64,000 nt of DNA from Flaviflexus ciconiae. GTDB taxonomy: Bacteria; Actinomycetota; Actinomycetes; Actinomycetales; Actinomycetaceae. The notes beneath the pieces are model-generated. The model had not been told where the DNA came from. It saw nothing but the letters and a program-made list of their open reading frames with translations, and made no database searches. The position numbers and the translations under genes are program-made. The first letter of the stretch is position 1, and each line of letters begins with the position of its first letter. Location of the stretch: assembly GCF_003971195.1 (NCBI RefSeq), contig NZ_CP034593.1, forward strand, positions 992,001-1,056,000, in the 5' to 3' direction. Positions 18,033 through 26,530 of this stretch are shown in pieces.

Positions 18033-18785
18033 CTAGCCCCATGCACCCGACCTCACCTGCAACACGGTCGCGGCAACTGCACCGGCCGTTCCCGACCGCA
18101 GAACCGACGGACCCAAGACAACCGGCTCACCACCGGCGGATACCAGCAGTTCAAGCTCCGCTTCGCTGATTCCGCCCTCGGGCCCCACGATGATCCACGC
18201 GGGACCGCCCGCAACATCTACTCCAGCAAGCCCCGTCTCGGCGCTCTCGTGGCAGATAAAGATCCGGGTGCCGCTACTCGTGGATTCCCGCACTCGCTCA
18301 GCCAACTGCTTCGTTGTCGCAACGGAACTGACCTTCGGCAGGAATGCTTGCCGGGACTGCTTCATGGCGGCACGGGCTACCTGCCGCCACTTGGCCACGC
18401 CCTTATCGGCCTTCTGCCCCGACCATCGCACGATCGAACGATCGGCCTGCCACGGCACGATGCCGAGCACGCCAATCTCAACCGCGGATTCAATGGCCGA
18501 TTCGTCGCGCCCGCCCTTGGCGAGCGCCTGAACGAGAGTCAGCCGGGAGACCGGCTCGGCCTCGACAACCGACTCCACGACGGTTCCCGACAGCAGGGAT
18601 GGGCTGGACTGCGTCACCCGGACGGTGACGCGGAGCCCCCCGCCGTCGACGACGTCGATGCGTTCGCCGATCTCGGTGCGCTTGACGTGGGCGTGCTTTG
18701 CTTCATCGCCCTCGAGAACAAGGGTGTCCCCAAGATGATGGGCCTTACCGCGCAGGCCCTCGTCAAGATAGACGGGAAGGGTCAC
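18033..18785 (-). CDS. rsmE: 16S rRNA m3U1498 methyltransferase RsmE
   Basis: 250-aa SPOUT-class SAM methyltransferase. The N-terminal PUA-like part has LEGDEAKHAHVKRTEIGERI. The C-terminal knot motifs are WIIVGPEGGISEAELELL and VVLGPSVLRSGTA. It overlaps the dnaJ stop by 4 nt, the common actinobacterial dnaJ-rsmE coupling, so its expression should follow heat-shock control of dnaJ in part. Confidence 0.95.
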   Translation of the reverse strand: MTLPVYLDEGLRGKAHHLGDTLVLEGDEAKHAHVKRTEIGERIDVVDGGGLRVTVRVTQSSPSLLSGTVVESVVEAEPVSRLTLVQALAKGGRDESAIESAVEIGVLGIVPWQADRSIVRWSGQKADKGVAKWRQVARAAMKQSRQAFLPKVSSVATTKQLAERVRESTSSGTRIFICHESAETGLAGVDVAGGPAWIIVGPEGGISEAELELLVSAGGEPVVLGPSVLRSGTAGAVAATVLQVRSGAWG

Positions 18786-19897
18786 TTGAAGCGTTCCCTG
18801 AAGCGGGAAAACATCGAGGAGTTTTCGGAAACCAGCTTCGCCTCGGGTGCGTTCTCACCGCGGATCTCGGCAAGCTCCTTGAGGAGCTCCTTCTCCCTGC
18901 CGGAGAGCTTCGTCGGGGTGATGACATGAACATTGATGACCAGGTCGCCACGGTCGGAGCGGTGGAGCCTGCCCACGCCCTTGCCGCGCACGCGGAGCGA
19001 CACGCCACCGGACGTACCCGGCTCGATCGTGATCTCCTCGGGGCCGTCGAACGATTCGATGTTCATGGTCGTGCCAAGGGCAGCCGCGGTCATGGGGATC
19101 TCAAGTTCGCACACGAGGTCGTCGCCCTGGCGGGTGAACTCCGGGTGGTCGGCTACGTGCACCTCGATAAACAGGTCGCCCTGGGGGCCGCCGGCCGGGC
19201 CAACTTCGCCCTTGCCCGACATGCGAATCCGCATGCCATCATCAATACCCGCGGGGATGTTGACGTTCAGGGTCTGCTGGGCGCGCACCCGGCCCTCTCC
19301 GGCGCAGTCGAGGCAGGGATCGGTGATAACCGTGCCGTGGCCCTGGCACACACCGCACGAGGTGGTGGACATGACCTGGCCGAGGAACGAGTTGGTGACC
19401 TTGCGGACCGAACCGGAACCGCCACAGGCCGAACAGGTTGTGGGTGCACTGCCTTCGCGGGAGCACGTGCCATTGCACGTGCCGCAGCGAACAGCCGTCT
19501 CGATGGTGATGTCGGTTTCGACGCCAAACACGGCGTCCTTGAGCTCGATCTCGACGGGGACAAGTGCGTCTTGGCCCCGCCTGCCGCGCGGCACGGGGCC
19601 GCGTGCGGCAGTGGAACCGCCGAAGAACGTGTCGAAGATGTCCTGGAAGGCACCGCCGAAGCCGGCTGCTCCCGCTCCCCCGTTACGGAGGGCGCTTTCG
19701 CCTCCCATGTCGTACAGTCGCCGCTTCTCATCGTTGGAGAGGACCTCGTACGCGGCAGTCACCTCTTTGAACTCGTCAGCCTTGTCGGGCCCGGCAACGT
19801 CCGGGTGAAGGGTTCGAGCCTTCTTGCGGTAGGCCCGCTTGATCTCGTCCTGGGAGGCGCTCCTGGAAACGCCGAGAATGTCGTAGTAGTCAGCCAC
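18782..19897 (-). CDS. dnaJ: Molecular chaperone DnaJ (type I)
   Basis: 371-aa Hsp40 co-chaperone. The J domain (1-68) has the HPD motif in RTLHPDVAGPDK. A Gly-rich stretch (~70-95) follows. The zinc-finger domain has four repeats (CGTCNGTC, CSACGGSG, CGVCQGHG, CLDCAGEG), then the substrate-binding C-terminal domains. As is usual beside hrcA in actinobacteria, this is the second-type dnaJ, separate from a dnaK-grpE-dnaJ locus. It lies 109 bp downstream of hrcA on the same strand. Confidence 0.96.
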   Translation of the reverse strand: MADYYDILGVSRSASQDEIKRAYRKKARTLHPDVAGPDKADEFKEVTAAYEVLSNDEKRRLYDMGGESALRNGGAGAAGFGGAFQDIFDTFFGGSTAARGPVPRGRRGQDALVPVEIELKDAVFGVETDITIETAVRCGTCNGTCSREGSAPTTCSACGGSGSVRKVTNSFLGQVMSTTSCGVCQGHGTVITDPCLDCAGEGRVRAQQTLNVNIPAGIDDGMRIRMSGKGEVGPAGGPQGDLFIEVHVADHPEFTRQGDDLVCELEIPMTAAALGTTMNIESFDGPEEITIEPGTSGGVSLRVRGKGVGRLHRSDRGDLVINVHVITPTKLSGREKELLKELAEIRGENAPEAKLVSENSSMFSRFRERFK

Positions 19898-19929
19898 TAA
19901 CGCCGGTTCTTTCTCATCGTGAATTACTT

Positions 19930-19990
19930 GGTCTTCGCAATCGCTTTAGTCAATCGTTCGCAATCGCTTCGGTCAAATCTGCTTCGTCAA
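19930..19990. repeat. Short imperfect direct repeats in the hrcA-dnaJ gap
   Basis: TTCGCAATCGCTT occurs twice, each copy followed by a GTCAA-like end, and a third partial unit (GCTTCGTCAAATT) follows. The spacing is about 22-24 bp. The role is unknown; it could affect dnaJ translation from the hrcA transcript. Confidence 0.5.
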
Positions 19991-20006
19991 ATTCGTGGTT
20001 CGGCAC

Positions 20007-21005
20007 TCATGTGCCGAGGATCCTTGTCAGGTAGCGGGCCACGGCCCGCACACTCACCATGGCTCCCGGGTAGTCCATGCGGGTGGGGCCCACGATCCCG
20101 AGACGCGCCACCCCCGGTTCACCGTACACGGATGTCACAACGGAGGCCTCTGACAGCCCCTCATCCCTGTTCTCCTCACCGATCGTGATAGCCAGCTCGT
20201 CACCGACCTCGGCGAACAGCCGTAGCAGGACAACCTGCTCTTCGAGTGCTTCAAGAACGGGGGTGATAGTGCGAGCAAAGTCGATGTTCGTGCGGGCCAG
20301 GTTCGCCGTCCCCGCCATCACCAACCGTTCCTCAGCCTCATCAGTCATGACGTCTTTCAGAACGTGGACAACGGCATGCGCGAGCTGCTGCTCGGTAGGA
20401 GTCAGGTTCGCCACATCGAGGCCGTCGGGCAGGATATCGAGACCCGCCTTGCCGGTGTAGGCGGCATTAATTCGATTCGATAGCTTCTGCGCCTGCTCGT
20501 CACTGAGCCCAATGTCGATATTGCGCTGCTGAACCGCGCCCGAATCATTGATCGCAATGATGAGCACGTGGTGCTCGGAAATCGGCACGACCTCAACATG
20601 CCGCAGGGTGGTGCGCTCGCGGTTGGGGTACTGCACGACGGCTACCTGGTTGGTGAGCTGAGCAAGTAGCTTCGTGGCCCGGATAATGACATCGTCCACG
20701 TCGGCCGCGCCTTCCAGCCACGTCTCAATCGCCTTCTTTTCTGCCGATGACATAGGTTTTACCTGGGAGATCGTGTCCACGAATGCTCGGTAGCCACGGT
20801 CCGTGGGTACTCGGCCGGCCGAGGTGTGCGGCTGGTGGATAAGCCCGCCATCCTCCAGCGCCGCCATGTCATTTCGGATCGTTGCCGAGGAGACGTCAAA
20901 GCCGTGACGTTCAGTAATTGCCTTCGACCCAACCGGCTCACGGGTGTGGACGTAGTCCTGCACGATCGCCTGCAATACTCTCAGCCTGCGTTCGTCGCTT
21001 CGCAT
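20007..21005 (-). CDS. hrcA: Heat-inducible transcription repressor HrcA
   Basis: 332 aa. The N-terminal winged helix (RRLRVLQAIVQDYVHTREP, then ERHGFDVSSATIRNDMAAL) binds CIRCE; the C-terminal HrcA domain, stabilised by GroEL in the known model, contains LHRP-equivalent QPHTSAGRVPTDRGYRAFVD. A strong ribosome site AAAGGAGGAGG precedes the ATG, and a CIRCE inverted repeat lies 13 bp upstream, so autorepression is expected. dnaJ and rsmE follow on the same strand. Confidence 0.96.
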   Translation of the reverse strand: MRSDERRLRVLQAIVQDYVHTREPVGSKAITERHGFDVSSATIRNDMAALEDGGLIHQPHTSAGRVPTDRGYRAFVDTISQVKPMSSAEKKAIETWLEGAADVDDVIIRATKLLAQLTNQVAVVQYPNRERTTLRHVEVVPISEHHVLIIAINDSGAVQQRNIDIGLSDEQAQKLSNRINAAYTGKAGLDILPDGLDVANLTPTEQQLAHAVVHVLKDVMTDEAEERLVMAGTANLARTNIDFARTITPVLEALEEQVVLLRLFAEVGDELAITIGEENRDEGLSEASVVTSVYGEPGVARLGIVGPTRMDYPGAMVSVRAVARYLTRILGT

Positions 21006-21017
21006 GCCTCCTCCTTT

Positions 21018-21044
21018 CTTGCACTCGACATGCCCGAGTGCTAA
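21018..21044. promoter_or_regulatory. CIRCE operator (HrcA-binding site)
   Basis: CTTGCACTC, a 9-bp spacer, then GAGTGCTAA. The consensus is TTAGCACTC-N9-GAGTGCTAA, so the right arm is perfect and the left arm has mismatches only in its outer three bases. It lies between the divergent hrcA and DUF3097 genes, 13 bp and 9 bp from their starts, and could control both. Confidence 0.9.
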
Positions 21045-21052
21045 TTCTACGC

Positions 21053-21949
21053 ATGAAAGGGTTTCATGCCTACCCTGGACACGTGAGAGCTTCGCGACCA
21101 GCTGACAGATATGGCAGGGATGTCCTGTCCCAGCCCAAACCTTCCCGCCTGCGCACCCAGAAGGACGTACCGGCCGACATAGGCCTCCTCCTGGAAGACG
21201 TTCAGACCGGTTTCGTTGGCGAAGTCATTGCCGTCGGCAAGGTCGCCGGCGAGCTCCTCATGACCCTGGAGGGCAGGAAAGGCGAGAAGAGAAAGTTCCC
21301 GCTCGGGCCCGGCTTCTGGATTGACGGGGAACCCGTCAACATCACTCCCCCAGTACTCAAACAGCAGACACAACCCAAGACCGAGCTCACCGCCTCCGGC
21401 TCGATCCGCGTCACGGGCAAGACAGCGAAGATGATGCCGAGCCGCATGTGGGTCGAGGGCAGGCACGACTGGCAGCTCATCGACAAGGTCTGGGGCGAAG
21501 ACCTTCGCCTCGAAGGCATCGCCGTCGAGGAACTCGCGGGCGTCGACCGCCTCGAGGAGATGCTGGAGGTCTTCCAGCCCGGCCCGGGCCGTCGCGCCGG
21601 TGTTCTCGTTGACCACCTCCTACCCGGCACCAAGGAATCTCGTCTCGTCAACCAGGCACTAGCTCGCTACGGAACCGACAATATTCTCGTTCTCGGTCAC
21701 CCGTACGTCGACGTTTGGCAGGCGATTAAACCGCACCGGGTTGGGCTCCAAGAATGGCCGCACATTCCCAAGGGCATCGACATCAAAAAGGGCAGCCTCG
21801 CTGCCCTTGGCCTACCCCACGACACGGTGGAAGACGTCGGCATCGGCTGGTCCAAGATCCTGTCCCGCGTCCGCGACTGGAAAGACCTCGAGCCGTCCCT
21901 CCTGGGACGGGTCGAAGAACTCATCGACTTCCTCACGGCACCCCAATAG
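21053..21949 (+). CDS. DUF3097 family protein
   Basis: About 298 aa from the ATG at 21053 (MKGFHAYPGHVR); the frame is open further upstream but would run through the CIRCE and hrcA start. This actinobacteria-restricted family is of unknown function and commonly lies beside hrcA or hemW. Conserved-looking blocks are GFVGEVIAVGKV, SRMWVEGRHDWQLIDKVWG, EMLEVFQPGPGRRAGVLVDH and ILVLGHPYVDVWQAIKP. The VEGRHDWQLIDKVWG and VLVDHLL blocks suggest a toprim-like fold, but this is only an impression. CIRCE lies 9 bp upstream, so HrcA may repress it. Confidence 0.9.
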   Translation: MKGFHAYPGHVRASRPADRYGRDVLSQPKPSRLRTQKDVPADIGLLLEDVQTGFVGEVIAVGKVAGELLMTLEGRKGEKRKFPLGPGFWIDGEPVNITPPVLKQQTQPKTELTASGSIRVTGKTAKMMPSRMWVEGRHDWQLIDKVWGEDLRLEGIAVEELAGVDRLEEMLEVFQPGPGRRAGVLVDHLLPGTKESRLVNQALARYGTDNILVLGHPYVDVWQAIKPHRVGLQEWPHIPKGIDIKKGSLAALGLPHDTVEDVGIGWSKILSRVRDWKDLEPSLLGRVEELIDFLTAPQ

Positions 21950-22635
21950 CCAGAAGCCACACGCCCTGCTGTCGCACGCCTTCTCACTGCGCATCCGCTA
22001 CCTCTTGCACTTCCGTAGCCAGATATCCGCAGTAACAGGTCCGTAGCCACATATCCGCGGCAACAGATCCGCAGAAGTAGGTCCGCAGTCGCGTGGCCGC
22101 GTTTGAGCATCCGTAAATCACTTTCCATCGGTCGTTCCACCTCCCAGCCTTGCACCTCCGCGCCCTTGCACCCGCACCTGCGGATTCGCAGGTCACGGTA
22201 GTGCACGTCGGCGACTCGCCAATTGGCGCTCGCTTTCAACAGGGAAAACGCACCTGTTCACGAGGGAAAATACATCCACAAAAAGCGAGTAACAGTGGCT
22301 TACCCTTTGCGCATTATTTTCCGTCGGTAGCAGAACACAAGTTTCGCCATCCTGGCCTGCGCGAACGCGATTCAAATTCCACTTTTGAAAGTTTCCAGTA
22401 CCGTTAGTTTCAGCTCGCGTCAAAACCTAGTGTTTACATGGTGTTTCGCGGTGTGGACGTAGTACTCATGGCACGGGATTCAATGTTTGGTTACTGCACC
22501 GTCGATTTGAGCCTGTGAAGCATCGGGGAGCCGGGGCCTGGGGCCGCGGCGTTTGCTAGACGCCGTTCACTTGAGGGGATACCTTGAAAGAGAAAAGCGC
22601 TACACGTCACAACGCAAAGGAGCGTGCACCCAGAA
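21950..22635. other. 686-bp gap with degenerate repeats, no gene seen
   Basis: The stretch at about 22014-22105 holds imperfect direct repeats of a GTAGCC-A-ATATCCGC-G-AACAG-TCCG type unit (about 28-30 bp, three copies decaying toward the end). On the minus strand they read like a short Leu-rich repeat, but no credible gene is formed. The rest carries no RNA gene I can recognise. A small GGCGT/ACGCC hairpin lies near 22546-22562, shortly before the flavoprotein gene. Confidence 0.5.
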
Positions 22636-24309
22636 ATGGCTGAGCAATGGAATGAGAACTACGACGTCGTTATCGTCGGTAGTGGCACCGGGTTATTCTC
22701 GGGGATCTTGGCCGCAAACGCTGGCCTGAAAACTCTCGTCGTCGAAAAGGACCACAAGTTCGGCGGATCGACCGCCCTATCGGGCGGCGGCATGTGGATG
22801 CCGGGTAACCGGGTCAGCCGCGCCGCAGGACTGAAGGACAGCAGGGATCGTGCGGAGACCTACCTCCGTGAGGTCGTCGCCGGTGTCTCCCCCGAGGCCC
22901 GCTGGCAGACCCACCTCGACTATGCCGCGAAGGCTATCGACGCGATCGTCACCCACACGGACCTTGAGCTTGAGGTCATGCTCCATTACGCGGACTACTA
23001 CTCGGATGTTCCCGGTGGCTCTGCCAGCGGACGTTCCGTTGAGCCGTCCCCGTTCGACATGAACTCGCTTGGTGAGGACAAGGATCTCATCCAGTCGGGC
23101 GATCTGTCCGCCCCGGTTCCCATGCCGATCACCGGTGGCGACTTCAAGTGGATGAACCTCATGGCAAGGAAGCCGCTCAAGGCCTTCCCAAGGGTCTTCA
23201 AGCGCGTCGCCCAGGGTGTGGGCGGCATGGCTTTCGGTAAGGACTACACGGCCTCGGGTAAGGCACTTGCCGCAGGTCTCTACTCGGGCGCCAAAAAGGC
23301 CGGAGTGGATCTCTGGAACGACACTCCCCTCGTTGACCTCGTCATCGAGAACGGCAAGGCCGTTGGCGTCGTTGTCGAACGCAACGGACAGGAAGTTCGT
23401 ATTGCCGCTAACCGCGCCGTGATTCTCGCTGCCGGTGGCTTTGACCGCAATATTGAAAAGCGCAAGGATTTCCAGTCCGAGGCTATTGAAAGCGGATGGC
23501 AGTTCGGTGCACCCGGCAACACGGGCGACACCATTGACATTGCTGAGAAGCACGGACTGGACCTTGATCTGCTCGACAAGGCCTGGTGGTTCCCGGCAAT
23601 TCCGGAGCTCAAGGAAGGCGCTGGCCCGATCGTTCTCCTCGCGGAACGCTCACTGCCCGGCTCCCTCATCGTTGACCGTACCGGCCACCGCTTCTTCAAC
23701 GAGTCGATCGACTACATGCGTGCAGGCGAGACCATGCTCGGCATTGATGACGGCGAGGAACCGCACCTGCCGGCCTGGATGATCGTTGACGACAAGTTCG
23801 TGAAGTCCTACGTCATGGGAGGTGTGAAGATGCCGATGATGCCGATCCCGGACGAGTGGTACAAGGCCGGGGTTGCCGTTAAGGCGGACTCGATTGTTGA
23901 GCTTGGAAGCAAGATCGGCACGGAGGACCTGCCGGGTGGTGTCAGGCGCTTCAACGTCCTGGCTGCCCAGGGCACCGACGATGACTTCCAGCGTGGTAAG
24001 ACGGCCTACGACCGCTACTACGGCGATCCGACCAACACGCCGAACCCGAACCTGCGTCCTCTCTCCGATTCGGGCCCGTACTACGCGATCAAGGTTGTCC
24101 CCGGCGACCTCGGCACATGTGGCGGCCTCCGAGCCGACGAGAAGGCACGCGTCTACACCACCGACGGCAGCACGGTCGACGGCCTCTACGCTATCGGTAA
24201 CGCCGCAGCCAACGTCTTCGGCGGTGTCTACCCCGGACCCGGTGCCACCATCGGCCAGGGCATAACCCTCGGATACGCCGCTGTCGACGATATTGTCGCC
24301 AAAGGCTAG
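22636..24309 (+). CDS. FAD-dependent oxidoreductase, 3-ketosteroid delta1-dehydrogenase-like
   Basis: 557 aa, succinate dehydrogenase/fumarate reductase flavoprotein superfamily. The FAD Rossmann motif is VVIVGSGTGLFSGILAANAG and the second FAD region is KFGGSTALSGGGMWMPGN. The C-terminus is GLYAIGNAAANVFGG then VYPGPGATIGQGIT, where the Tyr-Pro-Gly pattern matches the catalytic Tyr-x-x-x-Gly region of KstD enzymes. KstD, urocanate-reductase-like or other ene dehydrogenases remain possible. AAAGGAG ends 13 nt before the ATG chosen; a GTG at 22624 is too close to it. It is monocistronic with a terminator behind. Confidence 0.85.
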   Translation: MAEQWNENYDVVIVGSGTGLFSGILAANAGLKTLVVEKDHKFGGSTALSGGGMWMPGNRVSRAAGLKDSRDRAETYLREVVAGVSPEARWQTHLDYAAKAIDAIVTHTDLELEVMLHYADYYSDVPGGSASGRSVEPSPFDMNSLGEDKDLIQSGDLSAPVPMPITGGDFKWMNLMARKPLKAFPRVFKRVAQGVGGMAFGKDYTASGKALAAGLYSGAKKAGVDLWNDTPLVDLVIENGKAVGVVVERNGQEVRIAANRAVILAAGGFDRNIEKRKDFQSEAIESGWQFGAPGNTGDTIDIAEKHGLDLDLLDKAWWFPAIPELKEGAGPIVLLAERSLPGSLIVDRTGHRFFNESIDYMRAGETMLGIDDGEEPHLPAWMIVDDKFVKSYVMGGVKMPMMPIPDEWYKAGVAVKADSIVELGSKIGTEDLPGGVRRFNVLAAQGTDDDFQRGKTAYDRYYGDPTNTPNPNLRPLSDSGPYYAIKVVPGDLGTCGGLRADEKARVYTTDGSTVDGLYAIGNAAANVFGGVYPGPGATIGQGITLGYAAVDDIVAKG

Positions 24310-24343
24310 TCTCCGTACACCAAGCCAAGCACTAGCTATAGCC

Positions 24344-24377
24344 GGGAGGGGCCTTCGCAAATGCGAAGGCCCCTCCC
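24344..24377 (+). terminator. Perfect 16-bp hairpin after the flavoprotein gene
   Basis: GGGAGGGGCCTTCGCA, loop AA, then its exact complement. It starts 35 bp after the stop codon. It is followed by ACGTATAAAG rather than a T-run, as often in high-GC actinobacteria. Confidence 0.75.
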
Positions 24378-24399
24378 ACGTATAAAGAACCTGGTCCGC

Positions 24400-24510
24400 A
24401 CCCAGTTACTGAACTTCCGGAACCAGATCCCGCCATTCCGGAACCAGATCCCGCGATTCCGGGACCCGACCCCGGAGTTCTGCGACCAGAATCAGGAGTA
24501 CCGGACCCTG
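24400..24510. repeat. Imperfect CCGGAACCAGATCCCG-type direct repeats
   Basis: Units such as TCCGGAACCAGATCCCGC occur twice in succession, with diverging copies before and after (AACCTGGTCCGCACCCAG; CGGGACCCGACCCCGGAG). Spacing is ~22-24 bp. They lie between two convergent genes. No array with unique spacers is formed. Confidence 0.5.
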
Positions 24511-24555
24511 CCCAGTATTACTCGTGCTTGTTGCACTTCCCCGGAATGCTGTGGG

Positions 24556-25788
24556 CTAGTCCCAGAGCTCCCGAATCACGGTGTCGGCCAGTAATCTGCC
24601 CTTGAGCGTGAGGACCATTCGGCCGTTCGCTAGCCTACGTGGGTCCAGAAGCCCATCGTGTGCCAGTGTCATCGTCTTGTGACGTCGCTTGGCAAGCTCT
24701 GCACGACCAGGGGCTTCACCCGGTCCTGCGAGGCCGGCCGTGTCGGGGAGGCCCTCGGCAAGGCGAATTCCGAGCATGATGTCTTCTTCGGCGCGCTCCT
24801 GCAGGGAGAGAATCTCTCGTGCAGCCGCCGGGGACTGGTCGTTCTTGAGTCGTTCTGCCCAGGCCCTTGGGTGCTTCACGTTCCAGAAGCGGGTGCCGTT
24901 GATATGCGAGTGGGCGCCGGGGCCGAAGCCCCACCAGTTGTTGTTACGCCAATAGGCCATATTGTGCCGGGCCTCGTGGCCGGGCTTTGACCAGTTGGAG
25001 ACCTCGTACCAGGAGTATCCGGCCTCGCTGAGCACTTCTTCCGCAATTTCGTACTTGGCCGCAAGATCATCCGGGTCGGTATCCGGCAGGATTCCCCGCT
25101 TTACCTGCTGCCCCATCTTTGTGCCCGGCTCGATGCCAAGGCCATAGGCAGAGATGTGATCGGGAGACATGGAAATAGCTTCGGAAAGCGAGTGGCGCCA
25201 GTCATCGAGGGATTCCCCAGGAGTTCCGTAGATCAGGTCGAGAGAAGTAGACAGGCCAGCATTTCTCGCCCAGTCAATAACCATCGGCACGCGTTCGGGT
25301 GTGTGGAGCCGGTCAAGGGTGGCAAGCACGTGGCTGGTTGCCGACTGCATGCCAACTGAGACGCGGGTGAAGCCCGCTTCCTTGAGGGTTTTCAGGTACT
25401 CCTCATCAACGGTCTCGGGGTTGGCTTCCGTGGAGATCTCAGCCCCGTCTTCGAAGCCAAAGACAAGTTCGAGCACGCCGAGGATGTGGGCGAGCTGGCC
25501 AGCACGAAGGTACGTTGGGGTGCCGCCACCAAAGAAGATAGTCTCGAGCGGCCGCCCGCCGTCAAGCACCTGGCCTGCTAGAGCGATTTCTCCAAGCAAC
25601 TGGTTGTCGTACTCTCCCGGAGTCGCACCGGGGCCCAATTCATGTGAGGTGTAGGTGTTGAAGTCGCAGTATCCGCAACGCACCTGACAGAAGGGCACGT
25701 GGACGTAGGCCGAGAATGGCTTATTCATGGAAATGTCCGGAAGACTGCCATCAACGGGTGCTTCTACGCCGTCGGGTAGCTCAGGCAC
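24556..25788 (-). CDS. hemW: Heme chaperone HemW (radical SAM)
   Basis: 410 aa. The radical-SAM cluster motif is HVPFCQVRCGYCDFNTY, equal to C-x3-C-x2-C. Then come ETIFFGGGTPTYL, EISTEANPETVDEEYL, RVSVGMQS and DLIYGTPGESLDDW. HemW inserts heme into target proteins and was long annotated as oxygen-independent coproporphyrinogen oxidase; it lacks the HemN extra N-terminal features. The start overlaps the trmB stop by 8 nt, in a MOSC-trmB-hemW run. Confidence 0.94.
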   Translation of the reverse strand: MPELPDGVEAPVDGSLPDISMNKPFSAYVHVPFCQVRCGYCDFNTYTSHELGPGATPGEYDNQLLGEIALAGQVLDGGRPLETIFFGGGTPTYLRAGQLAHILGVLELVFGFEDGAEISTEANPETVDEEYLKTLKEAGFTRVSVGMQSATSHVLATLDRLHTPERVPMVIDWARNAGLSTSLDLIYGTPGESLDDWRHSLSEAISMSPDHISAYGLGIEPGTKMGQQVKRGILPDTDPDDLAAKYEIAEEVLSEAGYSWYEVSNWSKPGHEARHNMAYWRNNNWWGFGPGAHSHINGTRFWNVKHPRAWAERLKNDQSPAAAREILSLQERAEEDIMLGIRLAEGLPDTAGLAGPGEAPGRAELAKRRHKTMTLAHDGLLDPRRLANGRMVLTLKGRLLADTVIRELWD

Positions 25789-26530
25789 GGATGACCTCCA
25801 AGTCGTGAATGCGACGTTCTTCGTTCAAACCTCTGGTTTCAAATCGGGTCGTGATGCGGCCGTCCCAGCGGGGTGCAAAGCCACCCACAATCCCGTTGTC
25901 ACCCGGATCGTCTTCATCAATGCGCTGTCCAACGTGTGGATTCACAAAGTCAGAGACGGCGGCAATCGAGTCCCTCATCTGCCACGCGTAGTCGTCCCAA
26001 TCGGTAGCAAGCCGCCACGTTCCGCCCGAGGGCAAAATGTTGGCAACGGTCTGCGCAAACTCCGGGGTGACGAGGCGGCGTTTACGGTGCCTCGCCTTTT
26101 GCCACGGGTCCGGGAAGAAGGTCCACACTTCGTCGGGCTTCCTGTTGGGGCCGAACATGAGTGGGAGGGCAAGAACGGCGTCGGCACTGATCATGCGAAC
26201 GTTCTCAACTTCTTCGCGAACAATCCGAGCCACCGACGATGCGACCCCGGGCCACCACACTTCGAAGGCAAGGTGGTTGATCTCGGGATTCTCTTTCGCG
26301 TGGGCGACGATCTGGTCGGCTGCTCCCGCTCCGATCTCTACGATCAGCGGAGCATCCCGCCCGAAGGCTTTCGTGAGATCCGGGGATTCCCGGAGAACAT
26401 AGCCCTCGTCCACCTGAGCATCAATGACGTACTTGTGGCCGTGCTCGTCAAGGGCACGCTGGTGCCTATCTGGTAGGCGGCCGCCGCGGGGCATAAAGCT
26501 CGTGATCCGGCGGTGGTGGCGTTCTGTCAC
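25781..26530 (-). CDS. trmB: tRNA (guanine-N7)-methyltransferase TrmB
   Basis: 249 aa, SAM-dependent methylation of G46 in tRNA. Motifs: LIVEIGAGAADQIVAHA (motif I), FEVWWPGV, and the hallmark TFFPDPWQKARHRKRRLV, which contains the substrate-binding PDPW-x-K-x-RH-x-KRR. An N-terminal basic segment (RRITSFMPRGGRLPDRHQ) is typical of actinobacterial TrmB. It overlaps the MOSC gene by 4 nt and hemW by 8 nt. Confidence 0.95.
   Translation of the reverse strand: MTERHHRRITSFMPRGGRLPDRHQRALDEHGHKYVIDAQVDEGYVLRESPDLTKAFGRDAPLIVEIGAGAADQIVAHAKENPEINHLAFEVWWPGVASSVARIVREEVENVRMISADAVLALPLMFGPNRKPDEVWTFFPDPWQKARHRKRRLVTPEFAQTVANILPSGGTWRLATDWDDYAWQMRDSIAAVSDFVNPHVGQRIDEDDPGDNGIVGGFAPRWDGRITTRFETRGLNEERRIHDLEVIRA

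Noticed and set aside
18698..19900. 400-codon plus-strand frame opposite dnaJ
   Set aside because: Antisense shadow of the intact dnaJ gene.
20918..21052. Upstream extension of the DUF3097 frame
   Set aside because: It would run through hrcA's start and the CIRCE operator and has Cys/Arg-rich non-coding character; the ATG at 21053 starts the conserved part.
21697..22239. 180-codon minus-strand frame covering the Leu-rich repeat translation after DUF3097
   Set aside because: It runs antisense into the DUF3097 gene, has no ribosome site, and its repeated ATDLLLRI-type text only reflects the intergenic DNA repeats.
24344..24510. Hairpin plus short direct repeats considered as a CRISPR remnant
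   Set aside because: Units are imperfect, adjacent without unique spacers, and no cas gene is present.
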